Origin: Candidatus Butyricicoccus stercorigallinarum
GTDB lineage: Bacteria; Bacillota; Clostridia; Oscillospirales; Butyricicoccaceae
NCBI GenBank assembly: GCA_019112985.1
Contig: DXIG01000043.1
Coordinates: 1 to 33,666, forward strand
Direction: 5' to 3'
Length of the DNA: 33,666 nt
In this document: in pieces, positions 1 through 8,553 of the stretch
How the letters are laid out: every line of letters starts with the position of its first letter
Numbering within the stretch: position 1 is the first letter of the stretch
Translations under genes and position numbers: made by a program
The notes under the pieces: generated by a model
Seen by the model: only the letters and a program-made list of their open reading frames with translations
What the model was told of the DNA's origin: nothing
The model's database searches: none

Positions 1-432
1 ATGGACACGTTTGTGGAGCTCTATAACGGCGGGACGGTCAGGCTGTCAGATTTTGTGAACCGGAAGCAGGACAAGGATCTGCTGCTCTCCGTGATTGTCC
101 GGAAAGGAAAGCGGCAGTTCCGCTATGAGTCCATCCGGCAGACACAGACCGATTTCCCGGTTCTCGCCTGCGCCACGGTGACAGGCATTGTGCACGGGCA
201 GGAGACCTGGTATTTCTCCATCGGCGCGCGGCCGATGAAGGCGGCGCTTCTGGAGAAGAAATGGGAGATACCGAGAGATGCGTCAGAGGAAATGATCAGA
301 GAGTACGCACAGGAAGTGGCGGCTTCATTTACCTATGGAACGAATATGAGGGGAAGCGCGGAATACAGGCAGCACCTGGCGGAAGTTCTGGTTCGCAGGG
401 AGATCAGCTCGATCTTAGCGGAGGAGAGATAA
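1..432 (+). CDS. Xanthine dehydrogenase-type FAD-binding subunit, C-terminal part (probably truncated by the window edge)
   Basis: Protein resembles the C-terminal domain of CO dehydrogenase/xanthine dehydrogenase flavoprotein subunits; followed directly by 2Fe-2S and Mo subunits; lacks the FAD-binding N-terminus. Confidence 0.75.
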   Translation: MDTFVELYNGGTVRLSDFVNRKQDKDLLLSVIVRKGKRQFRYESIRQTQTDFPVLACATVTGIVHGQETWYFSIGARPMKAALLEKKWEIPRDASEEMIREYAQEVAASFTYGTNMRGSAEYRQHLAEVLVRREISSILAEER

Positions 433-433
433 G

Positions 434-886
434 ATGGAAGTACAGTTTGTTTTAAATAAGAAGCAGGTGAAGGTGGACGTGGGACCGGATGCGGTCCTGC
501 TGAATGTGTTGAGAGAGCTTGGCTGCAAGAGTGTGAAATGCGGCTGCGAGACGACCAACTGCGGTCTGTGCACGGTGTGGATCGACGGGAAATCCCGGCT
601 TTCCTGCTCTGTCCTCGCGGTGAGCGTGGGAGGACATGAGATCACTACCCTGGAGGGAGTGGAGGAGGAAGCGGCGGAGTTCGGCAGGTTCCTGGCGGAG
701 GAAGGCGCCGAGCAGTGCGGGTTCTGTTCCCCGGGATTTATCATGAATGTGCTCGCCATGGTGAGAGAACTGGAAGATCCGGGCATTGAGGAGATCAAGG
801 AGTATCTGGCGGGCAATCTGTGCCGGTGCACCGGCTACATGGGACAGATGCGTGCCATCCGCAAGTATATGGAGGTGGAAGCGTGA
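434..886 (+). CDS. Xanthine dehydrogenase-type 2Fe-2S subunit
   Basis: Cys motifs CGCETTNCGLCTVWIDG and CGFCSPGFIMN...NLCRCTGY typical of molybdenum hydroxylase [2Fe-2S] subunits. Confidence 0.93.
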   Translation: MEVQFVLNKKQVKVDVGPDAVLLNVLRELGCKSVKCGCETTNCGLCTVWIDGKSRLSCSVLAVSVGGHEITTLEGVEEEAAEFGRFLAEEGAEQCGFCSPGFIMNVLAMVRELEDPGIEEIKEYLAGNLCRCTGYMGQMRAIRKYMEVEA

Positions 887-3153
887 AATACGTCAATACA
901 GCGGTCAAAAAGCTGGATGCGGACGCGCTGGTACAGGGCAAGCCGGTGTACACCGACGACCTCGCGCCGAAGGAATGCCTGATCATCAAACTGCTCCGCT
1001 GTCCGCACGCGCACGCGAAAATCGTCGACATCGACACGACGGTCGCGGACAAGGTGCCGGGCGTCGAGCTGATCCTGACCTGCAAAAACGCGCCGCGTCA
1101 CCGCTATACCTCCGCCGGCCAGACCTATCCCGAGTGGTCGCCGTATGACCGCCTGCTGTGCGACGACACCATGCGCTATGTCGGCGACGTCGCGGCCATC
1201 GTGGCGGCGGACACCGAAAAGCACGCGGAGCAGGCGTGCAAGCTGATCCGCGTGACCTATCAGGTGCTCGAGCCGGTGCTCGATTTTGAAACCGCGAAGG
1301 ACAACCCCATCCGCGTGCACGACGACGACAGCTTTGCCAAGGCGCCGTTCCGCTATGAGCCGGAGCGCAACCTGATCACTTCCGGCCGCGAGGATTTTGG
1401 CGATTTCGACGCGGAATTCGCCAAATGCGCGCACACCGTCGACTGCACCTACTACACGCCCGCGCAGCAGCAGTGCATGATGGAGACGTTTCGCTCCTAC
1501 GCCTATATGGAATATTCCGGCCGCCTGACGCTGGTCTCCTCCACGCAGGTGCCGTTCCACGCCCGCCGCCATGTCGCAACCATGCTCGGCATTCCGTACA
1601 CCAAGGTGCGCGTCATCAAGCCGCGCATCGGCGGCGGCTTCGGCGCAAAACAGACCTCCGTCTCCGAGTTTTACCCGGCCGCGGTCACCTGGCTGACCGG
1701 CAAGCCGTCCAAGCTGCTGTTCACGCGGCAGGAGGCGTTCGCCTGCTCCAACAGCCGCCACCAGATGCGCGTGCGCGTGCGCGCGGGCTGCGACACCGAG
1801 GGCAACATCACCGCCATCTCGGTCGAATCGCTGTCCAACACGGGCGCATACGGCGAGCACGGCTCGACCGTCGTCGGTCTGGTCGGACACAAGACCATCC
1901 CGCTGTACAACAAGCTCAAGGGCGGGCGGTTCGTCTGGGACGTCGTCTACACCAACATGGAGCCGGCCGCCGCGTTCCGCGGCTACGGCGCGACGCAGGG
2001 AACGTTCGCGCTGGAATCCACCGTCAACCAGCTCGCGGAAAAGGTGGGCATCGACCCGGCCGAGCTGCGCCTGCGCAACATCGCGGAGGAGGGCGCGGAG
2101 GTGTTCATGACACCGGAAATCAAGCGCCTCAACTCCACCGGCCTGCGCGGCTGCATCACGCGCGGCATGGAGCTGATCGGCTGGAACGAAAAGCCGCACC
2201 GGCAGGTCATGCCGGACGGCAAGGTGCGCGGCATGGGCATGGCGATCTGTATGCAGGGCTCGGGCATCGCCAACGTGGACACCGCCTCGGTCGAGCTTCG
2301 GCTGGAGGATTTCGGCTTCTACACGCTGATGATCGGCGCCACCGACATGGGCACGGGCTGCGACACCATTCTGGCGCAGATGGTCGCGGACGCCATGCAC
2401 TGTCCGCTGGAAAAAATCATGGTGCACGGCGTCGACACGGACGTCTCGCCGTATGACCCCGGCTCCTACGCCTCCGCCTCCACCTATGTCACCGGCATGG
2501 CGGTCGTCAAGGCCTGCGAGACCATGCACGGCCTGATTTTGGACGAGGCCGCGGCGCGCATGAACGCCCCGCGCGAGACGCTCACATTTGACGGCGCGGT
2601 GATCACCGCCGCGAACGGCGCCTCGCTCTCGCTCGACGATCTGGCCGCCGCGCTCGTCGCGGGCCCGCAGACGCATCAGCTCGTCGCGACCGCCTCCCAC
2701 GGCTCCCCGATCTCCCCGCCGCCGTTCATGGCGGGCTTTGCCGAGACCGAGACCGACCCGGAAACCGGCAAGACCGGCGTCATCAAGATGGTCGGCGTCG
2801 TCGACTGCGGCACGCCGGTCAACCGCGCGCTCGCGCGCGTGCAGACAGAGGGCGGTCTGTCGCAGGGCATTGGCTTCGCGCTGTTCGAGGATGTGCACTA
2901 CCAGGCGGACGGCAAAATGATCACGGACAACTTTATGAATTACAAGATCCCGACCCGCATGGACACCGGTGAAATCGTCGTGGATTTCTCGAAGAGCTAC
3001 GAGCCGACCGGTCCCTACGGCGCGAAATCCATCGGCGAGGTCGTCATCAACACCCCCGCGCCCGCCATCACGCAGGCCGTCTATCTGGCGACCGGCGTGC
3101 GCGTGACCAGCCTGCCGGTCACGCCGGAGAAAATCCTGATGGGACACACGTAA
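883..3153 (+). CDS. Xanthine dehydrogenase-type molybdenum-binding subunit
   Basis: Probable GTG start at 883 overlapping the previous stop (GTGA), SD GGAGGTGG at 871; motifs GGGFGAKQ, AFRGYGATQG, GPYGAKSIGE. Confidence 0.92.
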   Translation: MKYVNTAVKKLDADALVQGKPVYTDDLAPKECLIIKLLRCPHAHAKIVDIDTTVADKVPGVELILTCKNAPRHRYTSAGQTYPEWSPYDRLLCDDTMRYVGDVAAIVAADTEKHAEQACKLIRVTYQVLEPVLDFETAKDNPIRVHDDDSFAKAPFRYEPERNLITSGREDFGDFDAEFAKCAHTVDCTYYTPAQQQCMMETFRSYAYMEYSGRLTLVSSTQVPFHARRHVATMLGIPYTKVRVIKPRIGGGFGAKQTSVSEFYPAAVTWLTGKPSKLLFTRQEAFACSNSRHQMRVRVRAGCDTEGNITAISVESLSNTGAYGEHGSTVVGLVGHKTIPLYNKLKGGRFVWDVVYTNMEPAAAFRGYGATQGTFALESTVNQLAEKVGIDPAELRLRNIAEEGAEVFMTPEIKRLNSTGLRGCITRGMELIGWNEKPHRQVMPDGKVRGMGMAICMQGSGIANVDTASVELRLEDFGFYTLMIGATDMGTGCDTILAQMVADAMHCPLEKIMVHGVDTDVSPYDPGSYASASTYVTGMAVVKACETMHGLILDEAAARMNAPRETLTFDGAVITAANGASLSLDDLAAALVAGPQTHQLVATASHGSPISPPPFMAGFAETETDPETGKTGVIKMVGVVDCGTPVNRALARVQTEGGLSQGIGFALFEDVHYQADGKMITDNFMNYKIPTRMDTGEIVVDFSKSYEPTGPYGAKSIGEVVINTPAPAITQAVYLATGVRVTSLPVTPEKILMGHT

Positions 3154-3169
3154 ACCAGACAGAAAAAAA

Positions 3170-3202
3170 ACGGACAGCCAGAAAAACAATCCGGCTGTCC
3201 GT
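3170..3202. terminator. Bidirectional intrinsic terminator between convergent xdh and tcdA genes
   Basis: A-tract, ACGGACAGCC ... GGCTGTCCGT, TTTT. Confidence 0.85.
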
Positions 3203-3203
3203 T

Positions 3204-3935
3204 TTAGCATCCCGCCAAATCCTTGATGACCTCTCCGGCCAGAATCAAGCCGGCGACCGAGGGCACAAAGGCGAGGCTGCCTGGCGCCCGCTTGTTGTTC
3301 TCCCCCGGCCGCCCCGGCACGGCGCTGTTCGCGATCTCGCGCCGGAGGGCAGACGGCTCCTCCCTGGAATAGACGGTCTTCAGGCGGCGGATGCCGCGCT
3401 TTTTCAGTTCGCGCCGCATGACGCGCGCGAGCGGATCGACCGAGGTCTGGTAGATGTCCGCCACCTCAAAGCGCGTCGGGTCGAGCTTGTTGCCCGCGCC
3501 CATCGAGCAGATGATCGGCACACCCGCCTGCTGCGCCCGGCAGACCAGCTCGAGCTTGGCGGAGACCGTGTCCACCGCGTCGATGATGTAATCGTATTGG
3601 CTCAGGTCGACGCGGTCGGCCGTCTCCGGCAGGTAAAACAGATTGTGCACGGTCACAACACAGTCCGGGTTGATGTCGAGAATGTGCGCGCGCATGACGT
3701 CGGTCTTCCGCCTGCCGAGCGTCGCCTGTGTGGCCACCAGCTGGCGGTTGATGTTGGAGCGCGAGACGACGTCGTCGTCAAACAGATCGAGCGCGCCGAC
3801 GCCGCTGCGCGCCAGCGCATCGACCGCATGGCCGCCGACGCCGCCGATGCCGAACACGGCCACGCGCGCCCGCGCCAGCCGCTCCATTCCCTCCGCGCCG
3901 AGCACCGCCTCAGTGCGCACAAATTCCTCCCGCAT
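3204..3935 (-). CDS. tcdA: tRNA threonylcarbamoyladenosine dehydratase (ThiF/E1-like)
   Basis: GIGGVGGHAVDALARSGVG, DxDxVSxSNINRQ-type E1-like motif and C-terminal layout typical of TcdA/YgdL. Confidence 0.88.
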   Translation of the reverse strand: MREEFVRTEAVLGAEGMERLARARVAVFGIGGVGGHAVDALARSGVGALDLFDDDVVSRSNINRQLVATQATLGRRKTDVMRAHILDINPDCVVTVHNLFYLPETADRVDLSQYDYIIDAVDTVSAKLELVCRAQQAGVPIICSMGAGNKLDPTRFEVADIYQTSVDPLARVMRRELKKRGIRRLKTVYSREEPSALRREIANSAVPGRPGENNKRAPGSLAFVPSVAGLILAGEVIKDLAGC

Positions 3936-4016
3936 GTCCTGTCCTCCCGGTTTTTCCCGTATTTTTCGTCTTCTCAGTATAGTACAGCCGCCGGCGCCCT
4001 GTCAATGCATCCGATG

Positions 4017-4045
4017 TTGCATTGGTGCGCGTTTGTTGTTATACT
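4017..4045 (+). promoter_or_regulatory. Predicted sigma-A promoter of cysE
   Basis: TTGCAT (4017-4022), 17 bp spacer, TATACT (4040-4045). Confidence 0.65.
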
Positions 4046-4060
4046 ATCATGGTAGGAAAT
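4040..4060 (+). promoter_or_regulatory. Candidate Rrf2/CymR-type operator overlapping the cysE -10 and start site
   Basis: TATACTATCATGGTAGGAAAT; 14/21 identical to CATAGTAGTTTAGTAGGAATT in the metY leader. Confidence 0.5.
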
Positions 4061-4099
4061 GGCTGCCCACAGCCGTTCATGTGTAAGGAGATCAAAACC

Positions 4100-5023
4100 A
4101 TGTCCCATTTCAACGACCATCTGGACGACATCGTCCGGCAGCTTCAGACCGGCTACCAGTCCAGTGATTTATTTTTCACCCGCGACGGCCTGGAGCGCCC
4201 CAACCGCAACGCCATCATTCAGATTCTGAACGATTTCCGTCAGCTGCTGTTCCCCGGCTATTTCGGCAACGAAAAGCCGACGCGCACCTCCGCCCCCTAT
4301 TTCGCCGGCCATATGCTGACCCGCATCTACGAGGAGCTGTATCCGCAGATCGCGCTGGCGCTCGCCTACCGCGAGGGCGGCTGCACCGAGCGCATCTCGC
4401 TGCGCGCCGAGGAGGCCGCGTCCGAGCTGCTCGGCGAGCTGCCGCGCATTCAGAAGCTGCTGCTCATCGATGTGGAGGCCGCGCTCAACGGCGACCCCGC
4501 CGCGGGCAGCCGCGAGCAGGTCATCTTTTCCTATCCGGGTCTGAACGCCATCTTCGTCCACCGCATCGCCCACGAGCTGTACCTGCGCGATATCCCGTAT
4601 ATCCCGCGCATCATGAGCGAATACGTCCACGGTCTGACCGGCATTGACATCAACTCCGGCGCGACCATCGGCGAATATTTCTTCATCGACCACGGTACCG
4701 GCGTCGTCATCGGCGAGACCACTGTCATCGGCAACAACGTCAAGATCTATCAGGGCGTCACGCTGGGCGCGCTGTCCACCCGCGCCGGACTCAAGCTGGC
4801 GGGCAAAAAACGCCACCCCACCATCGAGGACGACGTCACCATCTACTCCAACGTCTCGATTTTAGGCGGCCAGACCGTCATCGGTCAGGGCTGCACCATC
4901 GGAGGCAGTGCGTTTATCACCTCCTCCATTCCCCCGTTTTCGCGCGTCAGCGTCAAGAACCCCGAGCTGACCGTGGACGATTTCGGCGAAAAGGCCTATG
5001 AGGCGTCGGGCAACCAACCGTGA
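4100..5023 (+). CDS. cysE: Serine O-acetyltransferase
   Basis: Hexapeptide-repeat C-terminus, GATIGEYFFIDHGTGVVIGETTVIGNNVKIYQGVTLGALS; SD AAGGAG upstream of ATG 4100. Confidence 0.95.
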   Translation: MSHFNDHLDDIVRQLQTGYQSSDLFFTRDGLERPNRNAIIQILNDFRQLLFPGYFGNEKPTRTSAPYFAGHMLTRIYEELYPQIALALAYREGGCTERISLRAEEAASELLGELPRIQKLLLIDVEAALNGDPAAGSREQVIFSYPGLNAIFVHRIAHELYLRDIPYIPRIMSEYVHGLTGIDINSGATIGEYFFIDHGTGVVIGETTVIGNNVKIYQGVTLGALSTRAGLKLAGKKRHPTIEDDVTIYSNVSILGGQTVIGQGCTIGGSAFITSSIPPFSRVSVKNPELTVDDFGEKAYEASGNQP

Positions 5024-5060
5024 AAAAAGCGGCAGCCGCGCGCCCGCGCCGGCTGCCGTT
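5024..5060. terminator. Intrinsic terminator between convergent cysE and the rrf2 gene
   Basis: AAAAAA G CGGCAGCC ... GGCTGCCG TT; T-rich tail on the minus strand. Confidence 0.75.
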
Positions 5061-5083
5061 CCTCTGTCCATGCAATTGCGTGC

Positions 5084-5518
5084 TCAGATGGAATAAAAAT
5101 CCTCCATCGTCTCGCTGCGCGCGACGAGATCCGCCAGCGTGACGCGGTCCACGACGCCGTTGATCGCGTCGTTGAATTCCTTCCACAGCGTCAGCGTGAC
5201 GCACCGGTCCGCCTTCGGGCAGGTCTCCACGCCCTCCTCCACGCAGGCGACCGGCGCGAGCGAGCCCTCCGTCAGGCGCAGAATGTCCCCCACGGTGTAT
5301 TCCTCCGGCTCTCTGGCCAGACGGTACCCGCCGGACGAACCGCGCACGCTCTTGACAAATCCGGCCTTGGTCAAAATGCCGATGATCTGTTCGAGATACT
5401 TTTCGCTGATGTTCTGACGCTTTGCGATGGTTTTCAGCACGATATTTTCCCCGGTGTCGTGCAGCGCCAGATCGAGCATCAGGCGAAGCGCATACCGGCC
5501 TTTGGTCGAAATTCTCAT
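5084..5518 (-). CDS. Rrf2 family transcriptional regulator (CymR/IscR-like)
   Basis: MRISTKGRYALRLMLDLALHD...ISEKYLEQIIGILTKAGFVKSVRGSSGGYRLAREP; SD AAGGAGGGGG. Confidence 0.92.
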   Translation of the reverse strand: MRISTKGRYALRLMLDLALHDTGENIVLKTIAKRQNISEKYLEQIIGILTKAGFVKSVRGSSGGYRLAREPEEYTVGDILRLTEGSLAPVACVEEGVETCPKADRCVTLTLWKEFNDAINGVVDRVTLADLVARSETMEDFYSI

Positions 5519-5539
5519 CTCAAACCCCCTCCTTCCCCC

Positions 5540-5568
5540 ATTATATAATAGGGATACTGGGAATACAA
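5540..5568 (-). promoter_or_regulatory. Predicted promoter of the rrf2 gene with an embedded candidate operator
   Basis: Minus strand TTGTAT (5563-5568), 17 bp, TATAAT (5540-5545); GGGATACTGGGAATA at 5551-5565 resembles the metY and cysE motif. Confidence 0.6.
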
Positions 5569-5722
5569 GTTTTTCCTTTTGTTCTGTACAACATACACAG
5601 AACATCCCGGGAAAACCGGACGTATTTGCACAAAACACCGCAACCTTTATTTTTTGCTTGCATCCAGTGGAAGGAGATGTTATGATATTAACCAACGTTT
5701 TACAAACAGGGAGGTTTCTGTC

Positions 5723-6325
5723 ATGAAAAAGTCGGGCGCAATTCTCGCAGCCTGTCTGCTGAGCGTTGCCTTAACCGCCTGCGGCACAGCGCCTGCCGCG
5801 CCGGCGGGCTCTGCCGAACCGGCAGGCTCCGGTTCCGCTCCCGTCGAACCGGCTGCCCCCGCGGGCTCTGCCGAACCGTCCTCCGGCTCCGGATCTTCCG
5901 CCTGGGCGGACGATCCCAACACGCGCGTCTACCGCGACTGCTCGATCACCGTGCTCGATTACAGTCTCCACAAAGACCGCGACGGCGATCTCGCGCTGCG
6001 CGTGACCTACCGGTTCCAGAACAATTCCCAGTCGCGCGCGTCGTTCAGCACGACGGTCATCCCGAGCGCCTATCAGGGCGATTCGGAAGAACCCCTGGCC
6101 TACGCCACCCCCGCAGAGGCCGACCCGGAATATTCGGCCATGCTCACCCAGCTCGACCCGCAGGAGTCCATCCTCTGCGCCGGCTATTTCAAGCTGTGCT
6201 CTGCCGACAGCCCGGTGGAGCTGGAGGTCAAGGACCTGCTCGACAGCTCGGCGGAGGCGCTGCGCTGCACGCTGGACATCGCCGGTCTGACCGTGGAAGA
6301 GGCTGTCCCGGAGGTGGAAAACTGA
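5723..6325 (+). CDS. Lipoprotein with Pro/Ala/Gly/Ser linker and DUF5067-like domain
   Basis: Signal peptide with lipobox LTAC; low-complexity PAGSAEP linker; C-terminal beta-rich domain. Confidence 0.7.
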   Translation: MKKSGAILAACLLSVALTACGTAPAAPAGSAEPAGSGSAPVEPAAPAGSAEPSSGSGSSAWADDPNTRVYRDCSITVLDYSLHKDRDGDLALRVTYRFQNNSQSRASFSTTVIPSAYQGDSEEPLAYATPAEADPEYSAMLTQLDPQESILCAGYFKLCSADSPVELEVKDLLDSSAEALRCTLDIAGLTVEEAVPEVEN

Positions 6326-6337
6326 CACAATCCCATC

Positions 6338-6369
6338 AAAAAACGGAGTTCACACAGAACTCCGTTTTT
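6338..6369. terminator. Bidirectional intrinsic terminator
   Basis: AAAAAACGGAGTTC acacag GAACTCCGTTTTT between convergent genes. Confidence 0.9.
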
Positions 6370-6376
6370 CTTTTGC

Positions 6377-7327
6377 TCATTCCGCCGCGATGTAGATCAG
6401 TCGGTCGGGAAAGACATTGTCCTCGTCCGGCGCATCCGCGTCGTATACGGTCTCCGCGTCCCGGTCGGTGTACGCCGCATAACCGTCCGGCGCCTGCACC
6501 AGCGTGGGAATGCCCGCCGGGGCGACCACCGTTTCCGAAGACTGGTCGGGATAGCGCAGCGTGATCATGCGGCTCCAGTCCGCCTGCTTGACGTCCTCCT
6601 GCATGAAATCCGGCAGCGAGACAATGCGGTCGTTGTACGTCATGCAGCGAGAGCGCGTGCATTCTTTCACCGTGCCGTCGGTATCGGTAAACTGATAGGT
6701 GCGGAAGACGTCCAAAATGCGCAGCGTCTCCTTTTCCACATCGTATTCCTGCGTCGTGTAGGTATAGGTGCGCCCCGTGCTGTCCGTGAAGGACAGGGCG
6801 GAAATATCCGTGATGATGTGGTACGTATCGCCGCAGTCGGTGCACGAAACCATCGTCTCCCGGCTGTTGTACTCGCCGAAGCCGTACTGCCGGAACAGGC
6901 GCTCGGCATAGGTCATCTCCGCGTCGCCGCCCTCCGGGTCGTCCGCGAGCGCCATCAGGAAGGTCTCCTCCTCCTCGGTCACGGCGGCGTAATAGTCGGT
7001 ATCCTGCCGCGAAAAATAGTAGCGGAACGACTGGTTTGTGCTGCGGAAGCGGGAGACCAGGCCGAGCTCCTCGTCCCAGTACAGCGTCAGCAGCGCGTTA
7101 AATTCCGTGTTCTCCGGCCCTTCGCGCTGGCATGTGCTCAGCGACGGCTGGATGTTCGCCTGCCGGTACGCCTCCAGCGTATTCGCGGCATAGATTTCCT
7201 CCAGTGTCGGCGTATCCGCCGAAAGCGTACCGCTTCCCGCGTTCTCGTCTGCCGGCGCGCCGCAGCCCGCGAGCAGGGCGGTCAGGCACGTCGCGGCGGC
7301 AAGGGCTGCCAGTTGTCTCAGTTTCAT
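6377..7327 (-). CDS. Putative lipoprotein of unknown function
   Basis: MKLRQLAALAAATCLTALLAGCGAP signal/lipobox; no recognised domain. Confidence 0.7.
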   Translation of the reverse strand: MKLRQLAALAAATCLTALLAGCGAPADENAGSGTLSADTPTLEEIYAANTLEAYRQANIQPSLSTCQREGPENTEFNALLTLYWDEELGLVSRFRSTNQSFRYYFSRQDTDYYAAVTEEEETFLMALADDPEGGDAEMTYAERLFRQYGFGEYNSRETMVSCTDCGDTYHIITDISALSFTDSTGRTYTYTTQEYDVEKETLRILDVFRTYQFTDTDGTVKECTRSRCMTYNDRIVSLPDFMQEDVKQADWSRMITLRYPDQSSETVVAPAGIPTLVQAPDGYAAYTDRDAETVYDADAPDEDNVFPDRLIYIAAE

Positions 7328-7436
7328 ACGTTCGTCTCCATGATTGACTCAAAATTCCCGTGCAGCGGGCACGGGCTGCATGCCTATCGTACCATATTTC
7401 CCGTTTTGATGCAAGAAACGTGCCGGCGGCCGCCCG

Positions 7437-7841
7437 TTATCCGCCGAAAAAGCGCGCGATTTCGATCGCCGCGGTCTCTTCCGAATCCGAGCCGTGGATG
7501 AGGTTTTCCGTCGTCGTGTTGGCAAAATCGCCGCGGATGGTGCCCGGCAGTGCTTCGCCGAACTTGGTCGCGCCCATCAGCATGCGCATACCGGTCACCG
7601 CGTTCTCGCCCTCTATGATCATCGCCAGAACCGGGCCGGAGGTCATGTATTCGACCATCTGCGGGAAAAACGGCTTGTCCGCCACATGGGCGTAGTGCTC
7701 GGTCAGAATCGCCTCGTCCAGCTGCTTCAGCTCGCAGCGCACCATGCGGTATCCCTTCTTCTCGATGCGGGAAAGGATCTCCCCCGCCAGGCCGCGCTGC
7801 AGCGCGTCCGGTTTGAGCATCACATATGTCTGTTGCACCAT
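7437..7841 (-). CDS. ndk: Nucleoside diphosphate kinase
   Basis: Starts QQTYVMLKPDALQRGL; NTTTENLIHGSDSEETAAIEIARFF active-site motif. Confidence 0.96.
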   Translation of the reverse strand: MVQQTYVMLKPDALQRGLAGEILSRIEKKGYRMVRCELKQLDEAILTEHYAHVADKPFFPQMVEYMTSGPVLAMIIEGENAVTGMRMLMGATKFGEALPGTIRGDFANTTTENLIHGSDSEETAAIEIARFFGG

Positions 7842-7958
7842 TGTCTCTGTTCTCCTCTCCTAATCAGACCTTCCATGCGGTCGTTTATACAGTATTATAC
7901 CGGTTTTGCGCAGAATACGCCAGCTGTTTTTGGTTTTTTTCGCGCGGCGAACAAACAT

Positions 7959-7987
7959 TTGACAACCCGGCGCGCCGGTGGTATAGT
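7959..7987 (+). promoter_or_regulatory. Predicted sigma-A promoter of the que operon
   Basis: TTGACA (7959-7964), 17 bp spacer, TATAGT (7982-7987). Confidence 0.8.
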
Positions 7988-8003
7988 AGGGAAGAATGTA
8001 AAT

Positions 8004-8047
8004 CAGACAGTTCGTTTGCACCATCCTGTCTCTAAACAAAACCAGGG
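8004..8047 (+). ncRNA. Probable preQ1 riboswitch aptamer (class I-like)
   Basis: Stem AGACAG/CTGTCT with a 15-nt loop followed by A-rich tail CTAAACAAAACCAGGG, similar in layout to class I preQ1 aptamers; sits in the leader of queD-queE-folE-queC-queF. Confidence 0.6.
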
Positions 8048-8076
8048 CTACTGTATCCGGATCACGATCCGCTTGC

Positions 8077-8104
8077 AGCAGGCCGTTGCGGCTGCTTTTT
8101 GTTT
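8077..8104 (+). terminator. Intrinsic terminator/attenuator in the que leader
   Basis: AGCAGGCC GTTG CGGCTGCT hairpin (one mismatch) then TTTTGTTT, upstream of queD SD and ATG. Confidence 0.7.
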
Positions 8105-8121
8105 GCCCAAAAGGAGAAGCT

Positions 8122-8550
8122 ATGTATTATCTGAAGGCGGAGGCCAGCTTTGACGCGGCGCATTTTCTCGCCCGTTACGACGGCAAATGCCGCAACATCC
8201 ACGGACACCACTGGGTCGTCCACCTGCGCGTCTGCGGCGAGACGCTGCAGGACACCGCGCAGGAATCCGGCATGCTGGTGGATTTTTCCCAGCTCAAGGC
8301 GGATCTCAAGGCGATCGTCGAGCCGCTGGATCACACGCTGATCTACGAGGCGGGCACGCTGCGCGCGCAGACGCACGCCGCGCTGTGCGAGGACGGGTTT
8401 TCGCTGACGGAAATTCCGTTCCGCCCGACGGCGGAGCAGTTCGCCCGCTATTTCTTCGACCGCGCGGCGGCGCTGGGCTACCGCGTCGCGGAGGTGACGG
8501 TGTACGAAACGCCGAACAACTGCGCCTCCTACACCGGGGAGGCGGACTGA
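8122..8550 (+). CDS. queD: 6-carboxytetrahydropterin synthase
   Basis: FDAAHFL...CRNIHGHHWVV, LDHTLIYE, PTAEQFARYF motifs; SD AAGGAG. Confidence 0.93.
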   Translation: MYYLKAEASFDAAHFLARYDGKCRNIHGHHWVVHLRVCGETLQDTAQESGMLVDFSQLKADLKAIVEPLDHTLIYEAGTLRAQTHAALCEDGFSLTEIPFRPTAEQFARYFFDRAAALGYRVAEVTVYETPNNCASYTGEAD

Positions 8551-8553
8551 CGC

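Noticed and set aside
835-3210. 791-aa minus-strand ORF antisense to the Mo subunit
   Set aside because: Low-complexity, Arg/His/Asp/Ala-rich shadow frame caused by GC-rich third positions; the plus strand encodes a clear XDH subunit.
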